DNA of 64,000 nucleotides from Motiliproteus sp. MSK22-1 (GCF_001968815.1 NZ_MIEQ01000017.1:1-64000); one strand, 5' to 3'. Shown: positions 18,998 through 29,567, numbered from the stretch's first letter. The notes: generated by a model not told the origin, from the letters alone. Translations and numbers: made by a program.

Positions 18998-19396
18998 TTG
19001 AAGACCGAATTCCCGTTTCCCCGCAGCTCACGATTGTTGAATGCGGGGGACTACAAAACGGTCTTTGATGGGGCAGAAGTGAAAGTATCGGATAAGCATC
19101 TGCTTATCCTGGCACGCCCGAACCAACTCTCCCACCCACGAGTCGGACTGGTCATTGCGAAAAAGCATATAAGACTGGCCGTCCACCGTAATAGGGTGAA
19201 GCGCGTAATTCGCGAGTCTTTTCGGTTAACAAGTTCCAGACTTCCGAATCTGGATATTGTTGTACTGGCAAGAAAGGGCATGGGTGAGTTGGACAATCGG
19301 TCTTTACATCAGTTGGCTAACAACAGTTGGACGAGGCTGGTTAAATACTCGCGTAAACGTCTGGGCGCATCACTTAACACGAAAACGTCAAGCTGA
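18998..19396 (+). CDS. rnpA: Ribonuclease P protein component
   Basis: A basic protein of 132 residues, the protein partner of the RNase P ribozyme that matures tRNA 5' ends. It has FPRSSRLLNAGDYKTVFD, the central PRVGLVIAKKHIRLAVHRNR and the RNP-type motif RVKRVIRESFR. The start used is TTG at 18998, 28 bp after rpmH; this is the least certain point, since no strong ribosome-binding site precedes it. The gap to yidC (83 bp) is too short for the yidD gene that usually lies here. Confidence 0.95.
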   Translation: MKTEFPFPRSSRLLNAGDYKTVFDGAEVKVSDKHLLILARPNQLSHPRVGLVIAKKHIRLAVHRNRVKRVIRESFRLTSSRLPNLDIVVLARKGMGELDNRSLHQLANNSWTRLVKYSRKRLGASLNTKTSS

Positions 19397-19479
19397 TCTT
19401 TTGCCGTTTTGGGTTAAATAGCGCAGTATACGGTTTGCTCAATACCTCCTATCATTTTCGGCATCGGCAGATTTAGACA

Positions 19480-21168
19480 ATGGATATCCAACGTATTATC
19501 CTGATTGGCGCCCTCGCAGTAATTTCTTACATCATGGTTCTCCAGTGGCAAAAAGACTATGGTGCGCCAGAACAACCGGTTCAAGCCACGACCGTGTCTT
19601 CACACAGTGCGGCACCGGAAATTACCACGACGACGGAACAGCTGGGAACCGATATTCCAAGTGCTACCAGTACTGTTCAGCAAGGCAATGTTTCAGATAG
19701 TCCGGTAGAACAGCAAGCTTCAGCTACAGATGCTGGCCAACTAATCCGTGTAAAGACAGATGTCCTTAATCTGCTTATCGACCCCTACGGCGGCGATATC
19801 ATCCACGCAGAACTCAATGAATACCTGGCTCAGCTTGGAGCCGAGCAAAAGCTTGTCGTCCTTGAGCAAAATGATAATCGCAGTTATATCGCCCAGAGTG
19901 GTTTGACCGGGAAAAACGGTCCTGATGCCTCTGGAGGGCGTCCTCGCTATCAGGTATCCAGTGCTGAATTTGAAATGGGTGACAGCGATCAACTTGTCGT
20001 TGATTTAACCCTCACCCAGGAAAGTGGCGTCAAGATCACCAAACGCTTTACCCTGACCCGCGGGAAGTACCAGATTGCTGTTGACTATCTGATCGAAAAC
20101 AACAGTGATCAACCTTGGCAGGCAAGCCTGTTTGGACAGATTAAACGTGATAACAGCGATGATCCCTCTTCGCAGACCAGCATGGGTATGCAGTCTTATC
20201 TTGGACCAGCCTTCTCCAGTACTGAAACCCCTTATAACAAAGTTAGTTTTGACGATCTTGATGATGCCAAATATGCGGACAAAACCCAGGGCGGCTGGGT
20301 CGCAATGCTGCAACATTATTTTGTCAGTGCCTGGGTACCCAACCCAGAAACCAGCCATAGCTATTTCGGTAAAGCCCGTAACGGTAACTACTTTGCTGGT
20401 TTTGTTTCTCCGGCATTGTCCTTGGCAGCCGGTGAAAAAGGCTCTACTGGAGCAACATTCTATGTCGGACCAAAAATTCAGAAACTGCTTGAGGAAACAG
20501 CACCGAACTTGGAATTAACCGTCGATTTCGGTTGGTTGTGGTGGATCGCGTTACCATTATTTATCGCCTTGGACATGATTCAGGATGTGGTAGTAAACTG
20601 GGGCCTCGCGATTATTCTGGTCACCCTGGCGGTGAAAGCGCTGTTCTATCCTTTGTCAGCCAAAGCCTATACCTCCATGGCAAAAATGCGTAGCGTTGGC
20701 CCGGAACTTACCCGCCTGAAAGAACTTTATGGCGATGATCGACAAAAAATGTCGGCAGCCATGATGGAGCTATACAAGAAGGAAAAAATCAATCCATTAG
20801 GCGGTTGTTTGCCCATCGTTATCCAGATGCCTGTGTTTATTGCTCTGTACTGGGTACTGCTTGAAAGTGTTGAATTACGTCATGCTCCATTCGTTTTATG
20901 GATCCAGGACATGTCAGTAATGGACCCTTATTTCGTCTTACCGATTATGATGGGTCTCACTATGTTTATTCAGCAAACACTAAACCCGACCCCTCCCGAT
21001 CCAATGCAGGCCAAGGTCATGAAGATGCTTCCTATTGTCTTCACGTTCTTCTTCCTGTGGTTCCCGGCAGGTCTGGTTCTGTACTGGGTAGTGAACAATA
21101 TTCTCTCTATCCTTCAGCAGTGGATGATTACTCGAAAAATTGAAGCGGCGGGTCTGGGGAAGAAATAA
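19480..21168 (+). CDS. yidC: Membrane protein insertase YidC
   Basis: A 562-residue inner-membrane insertase. It has an N-terminal membrane anchor (IILIGALAVISYIMVLQWQ), the large periplasmic beta domain (about 85-340), and the conserved membrane core starting near WGLAIILVTLAVKALFYPLSAKAY, with the GGCLPIVIQMPVFIALYWVL segment and a C-terminal NNILSILQQWMI helix. Length and topology are those of Gram-negative YidC. It is followed by a hairpin terminator before mnmE. Confidence 0.98.
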   Translation: MDIQRIILIGALAVISYIMVLQWQKDYGAPEQPVQATTVSSHSAAPEITTTTEQLGTDIPSATSTVQQGNVSDSPVEQQASATDAGQLIRVKTDVLNLLIDPYGGDIIHAELNEYLAQLGAEQKLVVLEQNDNRSYIAQSGLTGKNGPDASGGRPRYQVSSAEFEMGDSDQLVVDLTLTQESGVKITKRFTLTRGKYQIAVDYLIENNSDQPWQASLFGQIKRDNSDDPSSQTSMGMQSYLGPAFSSTETPYNKVSFDDLDDAKYADKTQGGWVAMLQHYFVSAWVPNPETSHSYFGKARNGNYFAGFVSPALSLAAGEKGSTGATFYVGPKIQKLLEETAPNLELTVDFGWLWWIALPLFIALDMIQDVVVNWGLAIILVTLAVKALFYPLSAKAYTSMAKMRSVGPELTRLKELYGDDRQKMSAAMMELYKKEKINPLGGCLPIVIQMPVFIALYWVLLESVELRHAPFVLWIQDMSVMDPYFVLPIMMGLTMFIQQTLNPTPPDPMQAKVMKMLPIVFTFFFLWFPAGLVLYWVVNNILSILQQWMITRKIEAAGLGKK

Positions 21169-21197
21169 TTCTCTGACGGTCCGAATGTGAATATCTC

Positions 21198-21223
21198 AAA
21201 GGCTCCGCAAGGGGCCTTTTCTA
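21198..21223 (+). terminator. Terminator between yidC and mnmE
   Basis: AAAGGCTCC and GGGGCCTTT pair around GCAA and are followed by TTCT; readthrough into mnmE is likely in part. Confidence 0.65.
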
Positions 21224-21265
21224 TAATAGGATTCAAATCAAAGAATGAATCCCATAGGCTGAACC

Positions 21266-22633
21266 ATGACTTTACTGGATACCGATACTATCACTGCCCT
21301 GGCAACTCCTCCTGGTCGTGGAGGCGTCGGTATTGTACGGGTGTCAGGCAATAAAACTCAGCGAATTGCCGAAGGGATACTGGGGCATATCCCCGAAGCA
21401 CGCCAGGCATATTACGGCCCTTTTAATGACGCAGATGGTCAACAGATAGACCAGGGCATCGCCTTATATTTCAACAACCCACATTCATTCACTGGGGAAG
21501 ATGTCCTCGAATTGCAAGCTCATGGTGGCCCGGTTGTCCTGGATTTACTGCTCCAGCGAGTGCTGACTTTTGGTGCACGACTGGCTCGACCCGGTGAGTT
21601 TTCTGAGCGTGCCTTCCTGAATGATAAGCTGGACCTGGCACAGGCAGAAGCAATAGCCGATCTGATTGACAGCTCTTCGGAACAAGCAGCCCGCTGCGCT
21701 TTAAGGTCCCTTCAGGGGGAGTTCTCTCAACGAATTCACAGGCTGGTAGACTCACTCGTACATCTGCGTATCTACGTTGAAGCAGCTATAGATTTCCCGG
21801 AAGAGGAAGTGGATTTTCTGGCCGATGGTAAAGTTGCCTCAGATCTGGAGCACATTTCCAATGACCTGAACGAAGTCCTCGCCGAGGCCAATCAAGGGGC
21901 TATTTTACGAGAAGGGATGAATGTCGTTATTGCAGGTCGGCCCAATGCAGGTAAATCCAGCCTGCTAAACGCACTGGCAGGCAAAGAATCAGCCATCGTT
22001 ACAGACATCGCAGGCACCACCCGAGATGTTCTGCGGGAGCATATCCATATTGATGGTATGCCACTGCATATTATCGACACAGCCGGCCTTAGAGAAGGTG
22101 CAGACGTGGTTGAACAGATTGGTATTGAAAGAGCCTGGGATGAGATCCGAAATGCCGACCGCGTTCTACTGATGGTCGATGCATCTTCAACTTCAGAAAC
22201 AGCTCCTGAACGGATCTGGCCCGACTTCGTCAGTCACCTACCCGACCTCGATAAAATTACCGTTATTCGCAATAAAATTGATCTAAGTGGCGAACAAGTG
22301 GGTATCGACAATGAAGAAGAATGTCATCTGATCCGTCTAAGCGCTAAACAGCAACTGGGCACGGATCTGCTGCGGCAACATCTCAAACACTGCATGGGCT
22401 ACGAATCAGCCGGTGAAGGGGGATTTATGGCCCGTAGACGGCACATAGACGCCCTGCTCCGTACCCGAGAATATCTGAACACAGGAAGCCAACAACTCAA
22501 CAGCTACGGCGCAGGTGAGCTATTGGCAGAAGATTTACGACTAGCCCAGCAATCGCTCTCAGAGATTACCGGTGAGTTCACTTCAGATGATCTGCTTGGA
22601 AAGATCTTTTCCAGCTTCTGTATAGGGAAGTAA
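21266..22633 (+). CDS. mnmE: tRNA modification GTPase MnmE
   Basis: A 455-residue protein that with MnmG makes the cmnm5 modification at the wobble uridine of certain tRNAs. The N-terminal tetrahydrofolate-binding domain begins [23 protein letters not shown]. The inserted G domain has [14 protein letters not shown] (about 224), DTAGLRE and NKID. It ends with the invariant FCIGK, whose Cys is required for function. Its partner mnmG is not next door but 34 kb away at 56638. Confidence 0.98.
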   Translation: MTLLDTDTITALATPPGRGGVGIVRVSGNKTQRIAEGILGHIPEARQAYYGPFNDADGQQIDQGIALYFNNPHSFTGEDVLELQAHGGPVVLDLLLQRVLTFGARLARPGEFSERAFLNDKLDLAQAEAIADLIDSSSEQAARCALRSLQGEFSQRIHRLVDSLVHLRIYVEAAIDFPEEEVDFLADGKVASDLEHISNDLNEVLAEANQGAILREGMNVVIAGRPNAGKSSLLNALAGKESAIVTDIAGTTRDVLREHIHIDGMPLHIIDTAGLREGADVVEQIGIERAWDEIRNADRVLLMVDASSTSETAPERIWPDFVSHLPDLDKITVIRNKIDLSGEQVGIDNEEECHLIRLSAKQQLGTDLLRQHLKHCMGYESAGEGGFMARRRHIDALLRTREYLNTGSQQLNSYGAGELLAEDLRLAQQSLSEITGEFTSDDLLGKIFSSFCIGK

Positions 22634-22648
22634 TTTTAAAGGAAACAC

Positions 22649-22730
22649 AACGAAGGGTTCTAGAGACGGGTGGCCACCTGACTTCCTGCTTAAGTTTAGC
22701 AACGCTCACGTCCCTAGCCTTCGTTCTTTT
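22649..22730. terminator. Convergent-gene terminator between mnmE and efpL
   Basis: AACGAAGG (22649-22656) pairs with CCTTCGTT (22718-22725) and is followed by CTTTT. An inner partial pairing CTAGAGACG with CGTCCCTAG extends the stem. It lies between convergent genes and could serve both. Confidence 0.6.
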
Positions 22731-22742
22731 GCAGTTTTAAGC

Positions 22743-23318
22743 TTATTTGGACTCGGCACGACCGCCAAATTTGCGCTCTTCCACATTCACCTTGATTCTT
22801 TCCCCGGATGAAATATGTTCGGGTACTTGTACCGTTAAACCGGTTGAAAGTACGGCAGGTTTCGTTCTGGCTGTAGCAGAACCGCCTTTAAGAGAAGGGT
22901 CAGTTTCGACTATTTCAAGCTCAACGGTGGAAGGCAAATCCAGTGCAACCGGTGCCTCATTCACGATAACGACCTGTAAGCCTTGAGTATCTTCACCAAT
23001 GAATAGTAGCTCATCTTCAATGGTATCTTTATTCAGGCTGTATGAAGAATAATCTTCAGTGTCCATAAATACATATTCGTCGCCATCAGAATATGAAAAT
23101 GTCACAGGTCGACGGATCAGATCAGCAAGGGTCAACATGTCTGAATCTTTATAGGTTTCATCTATCTTGTTATTCGTTGCAGCGTTATACATACGCATAC
23201 GATAGATACTGCCACCGGCACGACCCTGTGGGACAGAACGTTCGATGTCACGAACAATATAGGCTTCGCCGTTAATTTCGACTGCTGTATTCTTCTTTAT
23301 TTCACTTGCTTTTGGCAT
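22743..23318 (-). CDS. efpL: EF-P-like translation factor EfpL (YeiP)
   Basis: A 191-residue paralogue of elongation factor P that relieves ribosome stalling at proline-rich motifs. It starts at [20 protein letters not shown] (23318); the frame extends 17 codons further upstream without family support. The loop [11 protein letters not shown] carries an Arg-type tip as in EfpL rather than the modified Lys of EF-P. The signature [16 protein letters not shown] and the C-terminal [16 protein letters not shown] match the YeiP branch. It is convergent with mnmE. Confidence 0.93.
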   Translation of the reverse strand: MPKASEIKKNTAVEINGEAYIVRDIERSVPQGRAGGSIYRMRMYNAATNNKIDETYKDSDMLTLADLIRRPVTFSYSDGDEYVFMDTEDYSSYSLNKDTIEDELLFIGEDTQGLQVVIVNEAPVALDLPSTVELEIVETDPSLKGGSATARTKPAVLSTGLTVQVPEHISSGERIKVNVEERKFGGRAESK

Positions 23319-23588
23319 TTTCCAGGCTCTGATATAAAAATTTGTCAATATTATAATCAGGTATTTCACCCATTGATAACGCTAAATGAAATGAACCTGA
23401 TACAAGCTGGACGGCTGATGAAAAATCAATGCATGCCACTTTCTCTTCAAAGAGCATGCACTGAAGCCTAAAGAAGTTCAAAAAGGACTCATTGTTGCAC
23501 TACGCTGTCTTTCGCGCATTTAACCATTCCAGGGCTGGCTGAAAAGATGATGGGCTTACTTCGCAGGTTCCCTAAAGTATTGATATGA

Positions 23589-24890
23589 TTAATAACCCAG
23601 TAGCAGCCTCGGTAAGAACAGAGAAAGCTCAGGAAGAAATGTCACCAGAAAAACCATTGGCAGATGCCCTAAGCAAAGAAACTTAAGGGTTGGTTTAATA
23701 TATCGATCCAATGATAGTTTGCTCACACCACCAGCCATATAAAGCATGGGGGCACAGGGCGGAGACACATTGCCAAGTCCCAGATTAACACCCACCACCG
23801 CAGCAAAGTGGATAGGATCAATCCCCAGCTCATTAACGACTGGCAGAAAGATAATGGCAGCTAATACACTGCCGGAAATATCGTCGACAATCATTCCGAT
23901 CAGCAATAGCAGTATATTAATCAGCAGAAGAATCACATATTTGTTTTCCGAGACCTGTAGCAGTGTCTCAGCCAACTCTTTAGGCACCTGCTCCAGAATC
24001 ATTGCCCGACTCATAATAAACAGGAAAAACAGCACAGCCATAATTGAGCCAGTCATGGTAACCGCCCGAACCGTTACCGTACCCAGATTTCTCAATGTCA
24101 TCCCCTTGTAGATAAACAGACCAACGGGTATCGCATAGATCACTGCAATGGCTGCTGCTTCCGTCGGTGTGGCGATGCCACTATAGATAGCCCCCAGAAT
24201 AATCAGCGGCATCAGCAGGGCGAAAGCAGCACTATAACCGGTGCTGGCAACCTGTTTAGCAGCCTGTTTAAATGGCAATGGAGCATCGACCTTAATATTA
24301 CTGTTATCCCGCAGGAACCATATATTCAACCCACAATAGAGCAGCGTAAGCAGAATACCGGGAATTATCGTCGACAGAAATGCTGCTCCTACCGATAAAC
24401 CACCCGTAATCGAAAAGATAATCATCGGAATACTAGGAGGGATCAGCAATGCTAACACCGATGAACAGGCTACCAATGCCGTTGCATGGCCTTCTGGATA
24501 ACCTTCCTTAACCATCCGGGGAATCATGATCTGACCAACTGCAGCAATGGCTGCTGAAGAACTACCAGAAATAGCACCGAACAGTGCGCAGGTCAGTACG
24601 GTGACTGCCCCCAGCCCCCCTTTAATTCGACCCACAAAAGAATTAACAAAATTCAGCAGGCGCTCAGATATACCACCCTCAGCCATCAACAGACCGGCAA
24701 AAATAAACAACGGTAAAGCTAACAAAGCGAAACCACTGGCGGTTTTAAAACCGTGGGGAACCAGGAAAGAGATATTATTACCGGTGGTGTAGGCAAACAA
24801 TACAGCACCGATACCGAAGGCGAATGCTACCGGAATCTCCACCAGAATTAAGATTACGACAACAAGCATTGCCAATAAAAATAGACTCAT
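23589..24890 (-). CDS. dctM: TRAP transporter large membrane subunit, DctM family
   Basis: A 433-residue protein with about 12 hydrophobic segments, the translocation subunit of a tripartite ATP-independent periplasmic transporter. It opens with VVVILILVEIPVAFAFGIGA and includes LLALPLFIFAGLLMAEGGI, GAISGSSSAAIAAVGQIMIP and ATPTEAAAIAVIYA, all DctM hallmarks. It overlaps dctQ by 4 bp. Import is driven by an ion gradient. The substrate is not identifiable; C4-dicarboxylates are only one possibility in this large family. Confidence 0.93.
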   Translation of the reverse strand: MSLFLLAMLVVVILILVEIPVAFAFGIGAVLFAYTTGNNISFLVPHGFKTASGFALLALPLFIFAGLLMAEGGISERLLNFVNSFVGRIKGGLGAVTVLTCALFGAISGSSSAAIAAVGQIMIPRMVKEGYPEGHATALVACSSVLALLIPPSIPMIIFSITGGLSVGAAFLSTIIPGILLTLLYCGLNIWFLRDNSNIKVDAPLPFKQAAKQVASTGYSAAFALLMPLIILGAIYSGIATPTEAAAIAVIYAIPVGLFIYKGMTLRNLGTVTVRAVTMTGSIMAVLFFLFIMSRAMILEQVPKELAETLLQVSENKYVILLLINILLLLIGMIVDDISGSVLAAIIFLPVVNELGIDPIHFAAVVGVNLGLGNVSPPCAPMLYMAGGVSKLSLDRYIKPTLKFLCLGHLPMVFLVTFLPELSLFLPRLLLGY

Positions 24891-25564
24891 AACCGGTTAC
24901 TCCCTGGATTACCTTTATAACGAATCCGTCGCAAACTACGATATTCGTTAATGGCCTCTAGCATGAAATAACCGACCATCATTCCAAAGCCGACAATCAT
25001 ACTGCCGCTCCATAAGCCACGAGGCCATTGCAGGTTGATACTCATCCTGCCTTTTTCAATAACAAAAAATGCGTACTTACAGGCAAAATAACCAAATACC
25101 ACCGCTGCAAGCATGCTGATCAGAGAACCAAAAAAACGAATTAGCCCCACTTTGAACGGATCAGAGACCAGCAGGCTGACAATACCGCCATGAATGTGTT
25201 CTCTCTCACGGGTGGCATAGCCCATACCCAAAAAATAAATCCAGACACCCAATAGCACTGCTGCTTCTTCGATGCCAGTAAAAGGAGACTCCAATAAATA
25301 ACGCATAATAATCTGACCGAACATCAACCCTGCCAGAGTAAGTCCGACACACAACATCATCGCCCGAAAGAGCCAGTCAAGCGCCTGCTCAAACTGCAGC
25401 AGTCGCCGTTCAACACCACTTTGATGCTGGGGCTCACTTCGTTGATCAGTAGCAATAGCGCTTAAATCTGCAGGTACTGGCTGATAACTCAGCTCAGGGT
25501 CATAATCATAGGTTTTAATATTGGTTTTAGTATTTTGGGGACTGGTTGAAGAGGGTTGTTGCAT
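24887..25564 (-). CDS. dctQ: TRAP transporter small membrane subunit, DctQ family
   Basis: A 225-residue protein with four membrane segments (beginning AMMLCVGLTLAGLMFGQIIM) and the DctQ pattern ESPFTGIEEAAVLLGVWIYFLG. It has an unusual hydrophilic N-terminal extension of about 65 residues with no known function. The start at 25564 is preferred, since AGAGG lies 9 bp upstream; an ATG three codons earlier leaves no spacing. It overlaps dctM and follows dctP. Confidence 0.9.
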   Translation of the reverse strand: MQQPSSTSPQNTKTNIKTYDYDPELSYQPVPADLSAIATDQRSEPQHQSGVERRLLQFEQALDWLFRAMMLCVGLTLAGLMFGQIIMRYLLESPFTGIEEAAVLLGVWIYFLGMGYATREREHIHGGIVSLLVSDPFKVGLIRFFGSLISMLAAVVFGYFACKYAFFVIEKGRMSINLQWPRGLWSGSMIVGFGMMVGYFMLEAINEYRSLRRIRYKGNPGSNRL

Positions 25565-25644
25565 AACTGTCATCCTCTAAAAAACTGTAACGATGAGGTC
25601 GCCTCTGGCGAGGCGACAACGGCTTTATCAGTCATTAATCGGAT

Positions 25645-26664
25645 TCAGTTGATACCGGCAATATCTCGCATCATTGCCATAATTTCAGCGCCAACCAGTT
25701 TCTCCATAAACGGCCATTCGTTGGCGTAAAGGGTTTTCTTGGCTTTGGCCAGCTGTTGCTGATCCAGTTCGACCACCTTGATACCATAGTCTCGAACTTT
25801 TTCCAGATAGCTGTTATCAATTGCCTGAGCTTCGGACCAGGCCCAATCCAGGGTTTTGTCCGCTGCAGCCTGAATTTTATTCCGTTCATCCGCCGGCAGG
25901 TCTTCCCACCAGTCTTTATTAACCAGCCAGAATGCATGCTCAAAGTAATCTCGAGTCAGGATGTAACTTTCCAGCACATCACGCATCTGCCAAATTTCAA
26001 CAGCAGGTCCAAACGCACGGCCATCAACAGTGCCTAATTGCAGCCCGGTATACAATTCAGAAAAAGGCATTGGAACAGCAGAAAAACCCCAATTCTTGAA
26101 ACGCTCAATTCCTAAAGGGGTAGGAACGACTCGCATTTTGATACCTGCAGCATCCTCCGGGAAGTTAGTAGGAACCTTGCCTACACCGTTTCGAATCGTG
26201 ATCGAACCGAAACCCGCAGGAATAAGACCCAGAGCAACAAGATCATTATCTGCAAGAATCTTGTTATACACATCCAGCATCGGGCCGTTGGGGCCATAGG
26301 CTTTACGCGCCGAATCCCAGCTGTCAACAACATAACCGAGCCAGGTCAGATCCAGGCGACCGTCAAATTCTGATGCGCCGTAAGTCATCGTCATGGGAAT
26401 AACGCCCTGCATGGCCTGTTCGAATTGCGAGGTCCAGTCCCCAAGATCACCACCAGGATGGTAGTCAACAGAATAGTCGGATTTTTGGGCCTTTAACTCC
26501 TCTATGAACTTCTCAGAAGAAGCGTGAAAAATATGATCAGTAGTCATCGCTTGGGCGAGGATAAAATCATCGCCCGCCTGAACAAGATCAGTTAGAGGAA
26601 TAGCCAAAGCGGCAGTAATAGCGGTTGTAGATATGAGGGATTTGAATGCTCTTTTGATAGTCAT
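25645..26664 (-). CDS. dctP: TRAP transporter substrate-binding protein, DctP family
   Basis: A 339-residue periplasmic protein with a signal peptide ending near LTDLVQA. It has the DctP-type core: IKMRVVPTPLGIERFKNWGFSAVPMPFSELYTGLQLGTVDG, in which the Arg of MRV usually salt-bridges the carboxylate of the ligand. GAGG precedes the ATG by 6 bp. It is the first gene of the dctPQM operon. The ligand is probably an organic acid; its identity is unknown. Confidence 0.92.
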   Translation of the reverse strand: MTIKRAFKSLISTTAITAALAIPLTDLVQAGDDFILAQAMTTDHIFHASSEKFIEELKAQKSDYSVDYHPGGDLGDWTSQFEQAMQGVIPMTMTYGASEFDGRLDLTWLGYVVDSWDSARKAYGPNGPMLDVYNKILADNDLVALGLIPAGFGSITIRNGVGKVPTNFPEDAAGIKMRVVPTPLGIERFKNWGFSAVPMPFSELYTGLQLGTVDGRAFGPAVEIWQMRDVLESYILTRDYFEHAFWLVNKDWWEDLPADERNKIQAAADKTLDWAWSEAQAIDNSYLEKVRDYGIKVVELDQQQLAKAKKTLYANEWPFMEKLVGAEIMAMMRDIAGIN

Positions 26665-26905
26665 AACGACCTCTAGTATTTTTTATAGTCATTCGATAGC
26701 ACGTATGCAGAGCGCGTAAATCAGCGTCCAGCGAACGTGGCCAGAGATTCTGATCCAAACATTAAGTTTCTCAAATATGAAATAGCTTTAACTAAGTTCA
26801 GTAATCACTTAACTATAAGGTTGAGGTCGATCGGGAAAAAACAGCCACAAAGCAGATCTGCTCCAAGCTGCAATCAGTCTTTCTCTGCTGAGCAAACATA
26901 GACAG

Positions 26906-27814
26906 TTATTCGTTACGGATCAGGTGACCCATATAGGTTTCAAGTACCAGATTGGGTCTGGCTCCCTTGCGGGTGATTGCAGAAAACTGAGTGGTATAGT
27001 GATAGTCATCCGGCGAAATAGCTCGCATACGGCCTGCTTTTACCCACTGGGCCGCGACATGATCAGGCAAATAACCAATGTAGCGCCCGGTGAGTATAAG
27101 AAAAGCAATTCCCTCCCGGTCGGTAGCCGTTGCAGAGGCCGCTTTGAGGGGTTGATAGTGGGCCTTTATTGCTGCCGTCTGTGCGTAAGCCGGTAATACT
27201 GCATCCCACTCTCCCACCTGTATGTCAGTGTCTGGCATAAGATATACCGGATGGTTGTCTGAGCAATAGAGCTTAGACTCCTCATCATATATCTCCTGAT
27301 ATTCAAGCCCGGAAAGAACCCGGACTGTTGGCACAATACCCACATGCAAATGACCATCCAGTACACCAATCTCCACCTCATTCGGCGGCATCATACGGAT
27401 GTTGACGGCGACATCCGGGCCCTGTTGTTTCAGCGCCGCCAGAGCGTCTGTAATCTTCATCTTTGGCATTGTTACCAGGTTATCGGTAATACCGATATTC
27501 AGCTCACCTTTGAGGTTGGTATGCAAGGTATTTACCTGGGTACGAAAGTCCTCGATGGAGGAAAGAAGCTGCAAAGTATAGCTGTAGATATGTTCTCCCT
27601 CTTCGCTAAGAGAGAAGCCGGAACGCCCCCGTTGGCAGAGCCGGAAACCCAAACGGCTTTCAAGATCTGATATGGCCATACTGATCGCTGACCGAGTGAT
27701 ATTGAGCTCAACTTCTGCCGCAGCAAAACCACCAGATTCCACAACAACTTTGTAGATTCTGAGCATACGCAAGTCGATATCACTGAGTTGCCCCTTAAAT
27801 TCACGTTTTTTCAC
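26906..27814 (-). CDS. LysR-family transcriptional regulator
   Basis: A 302-residue protein with the N-terminal LysR helix-turn-helix (LRMLRIYKVVVESGGFAAAEVELNITRSAISMAI, about residues 17-50) and a periplasmic-binding-like effector domain from about 95. It lies upstream of dctP in the same direction, separated by about 240 bp, so control of the TRAP operon is a reasonable inference. The effector is unknown. Confidence 0.92.
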   Translation of the reverse strand: MKKREFKGQLSDIDLRMLRIYKVVVESGGFAAAEVELNITRSAISMAISDLESRLGFRLCQRGRSGFSLSEEGEHIYSYTLQLLSSIEDFRTQVNTLHTNLKGELNIGITDNLVTMPKMKITDALAALKQQGPDVAVNIRMMPPNEVEIGVLDGHLHVGIVPTVRVLSGLEYQEIYDEESKLYCSDNHPVYLMPDTDIQVGEWDAVLPAYAQTAAIKAHYQPLKAASATATDREGIAFLILTGRYIGYLPDHVAAQWVKAGRMRAISPDDYHYTTQFSAITRKGARPNLVLETYMGHLIRNE

Positions 27815-28065
27815 AGCTGCCCTACCTGAACCGTTTGGATGTTACTGACAAACGCTCTTATAGTAAGAAGATCACTGATACCAACACAAGGGGGAATTTA
27901 GTCACTCGGATGCCAGTGGGGAACGGATCAATTCCCTGTCAACGGCAGTATAAATCGGTAGATGAATACAAATAACCCACAAAACAATGACTTGTTTTAG
28001 TTATTAATTACAATAGGTTAAGAACTTACACACAGCTAATTAACAAAAACAGTTCTGCACCTGAA

Positions 28066-28794
28066 TTATCCCATCGCAGTGAGTTCTCTCGCCTTAGGGA
28101 CAACAAGCTCATCAGCTTCCATCTTTTGATAGAAGGCTAATAACTTCTTCTCTTCAGCCTGTTCAACGGCTCCGTCCTTCTGCTCTGGAAAATACTCACA
28201 GATAACCTCAGTGGGCTGATTGCCCAATACCAGTATTCGATCAGACAATGTCAGTGCTTCCCGGATATTGTGGGTAACCATTAAAATGGCGACTTCCGGG
28301 CGCATTTGTCGAAGGCGCTCCAGTACTTCTCCCAGGCTCGCTGCTGTCGGAGGATCGAGTGAAACAAAGGGCTCATCCATCAGAATAAGATCCGGGTCAT
28401 TGATCAGCGTTCTCGCTAATGCCACCCTCCGAGCCATCCCAAGCGATAACCTTCCCGGGTATTGGCTGGCTACATCTCCCAGGTCCATCAAACTCAGCAA
28501 CTCATCAATTTTCTGTTGCTGTTGACTATCAGCAACCAACGCCAGGTTCTGTCGGACCGTCCGCCAGGGTAATAGGCGTGGCTCCTGAAACATATAACTA
28601 ATACGATAGTGACTGGAGTGAAGTGCGCCTGAATAGTCCCTATCCAGTCCCGCTAGAATATTAAGCAACGTGGTTTTTCCGCAGCCAGAAGGACCTAACA
28701 GGCACACCAGTTCTCCTGAGTCCAGGGTCAGCGACAAAGCACCTATTACAGGAGCATCACCATAGGCCTTTCGATTTACAGTCAGCTCAATCAT
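28066..28794 (-). CDS. ABC transporter ATPase, nitrate/sulfonate/taurine type
   Basis: A 242-residue ATPase. Walker A is LLGPSGCGKTTLLNIL (about 33-48), a Q-loop is in YMFQEPRLLPWRT, and the ABC signature is degenerate, LSLGMARRVALARTL (LSLGM instead of LSGGQ). Walker B is LILMDEPFVSLD and the switch His is in MVTHNIREA. It powers import with the permease and binding protein upstream, with which it forms one operon; its ATG overlaps the permease stop. The place next to the alcohol-oxidation genes hints at a role in that pathway. The substrate is unknown. Confidence 0.92.
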   Translation of the reverse strand: MIELTVNRKAYGDAPVIGALSLTLDSGELVCLLGPSGCGKTTLLNILAGLDRDYSGALHSSHYRISYMFQEPRLLPWRTVRQNLALVADSQQQQKIDELLSLMDLGDVASQYPGRLSLGMARRVALARTLINDPDLILMDEPFVSLDPPTAASLGEVLERLRQMRPEVAILMVTHNIREALTLSDRILVLGNQPTEVICEYFPEQKDGAVEQAEEKKLLAFYQKMEADELVVPKARELTAMG

Positions 28795-29549
28795 CAGCAG
28801 GCCTCTTCACGCCAGCGCCGCTGGTAACGTTCCCAAGGTTGTAACAGCAGCCATTCGATAACCTGCACGACCAGGATAAAAGCAAAGCTATAGGCCAGAA
28901 TCATGGCAACATCGAACATCTGAAATGCCAGGTGTAGTTGGAAACCTACTCCATCGCTACGGCCTAAGAGTTCAACCACCAGCACAATCTTCCAGATCAG
29001 TGCCAGACCAGATCGCGAAGCCACCAGAAAGTAAGGAGCCAGCTGAGGAAGGATCACTTCAGTCAGCTGACGCCAGTAACCCACACCGTAGACCCTGACT
29101 AATGCCTGATACTGTGGATCAAGACTTCTGGTACCTTCACGTAAAGTCACCGCAACATTCGGCACCTTATTAATCACTACTGCGGCAATGGCAGCTGCTT
29201 CAATCAGTCCACACCAGATATAGAGTAAAATGATCACCACCAGAGCAGGCATATTCAGCAGCATCACTAAAAGCGGATCCAGCCACTGGTTTATTCTTGG
29301 GTTAAGTCCCATTAGCAATCCCAGTAATGTTCCCAACCCCATAGCGGCAATAAAACTTATAATCACTCGACTTAACGTTGCCCGCAGATGTGGCCACAGC
29401 TCTCCGGATGACCACTCATCCCACATCACTGCCATAACCTGCAACGGGGACGGCAATAACTGCAATTCCAACCCCACCGCTACCAATTGCCAGACCACCA
29501 GCACCATTAGCAGCGATAATAGTTGAACTCGCAGGGATTGAGCCAGCAT
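28794..29549 (-). CDS. ABC transporter permease, SsuC/TauC/NrtB type
   Basis: A 251-residue inner-membrane permease with about six segments and the BPD transporter EAA-like loop near VTLREGTRSLDPQYQALVRVYGVGYWRQLTEVILPQLAPY. It is the middle gene of the binding protein-permease-ATPase operon, with gaps of 18 bp and an overlap. No substrate can be deduced. Confidence 0.9.
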   Translation of the reverse strand: MLAQSLRVQLLSLLMVLVVWQLVAVGLELQLLPSPLQVMAVMWDEWSSGELWPHLRATLSRVIISFIAAMGLGTLLGLLMGLNPRINQWLDPLLVMLLNMPALVVIILLYIWCGLIEAAAIAAVVINKVPNVAVTLREGTRSLDPQYQALVRVYGVGYWRQLTEVILPQLAPYFLVASRSGLALIWKIVLVVELLGRSDGVGFQLHLAFQMFDVAMILAYSFAFILVVQVIEWLLLQPWERYQRRWREEAC

Positions 29550-29567
29550 GGTCAGATACCTCGGCCT

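Noticed and set aside
23319-23369. N-terminal extension of efpL
   Set aside because: The extra 17 residues are unlike any EfpL; the MPKASEIKK start matches the family.
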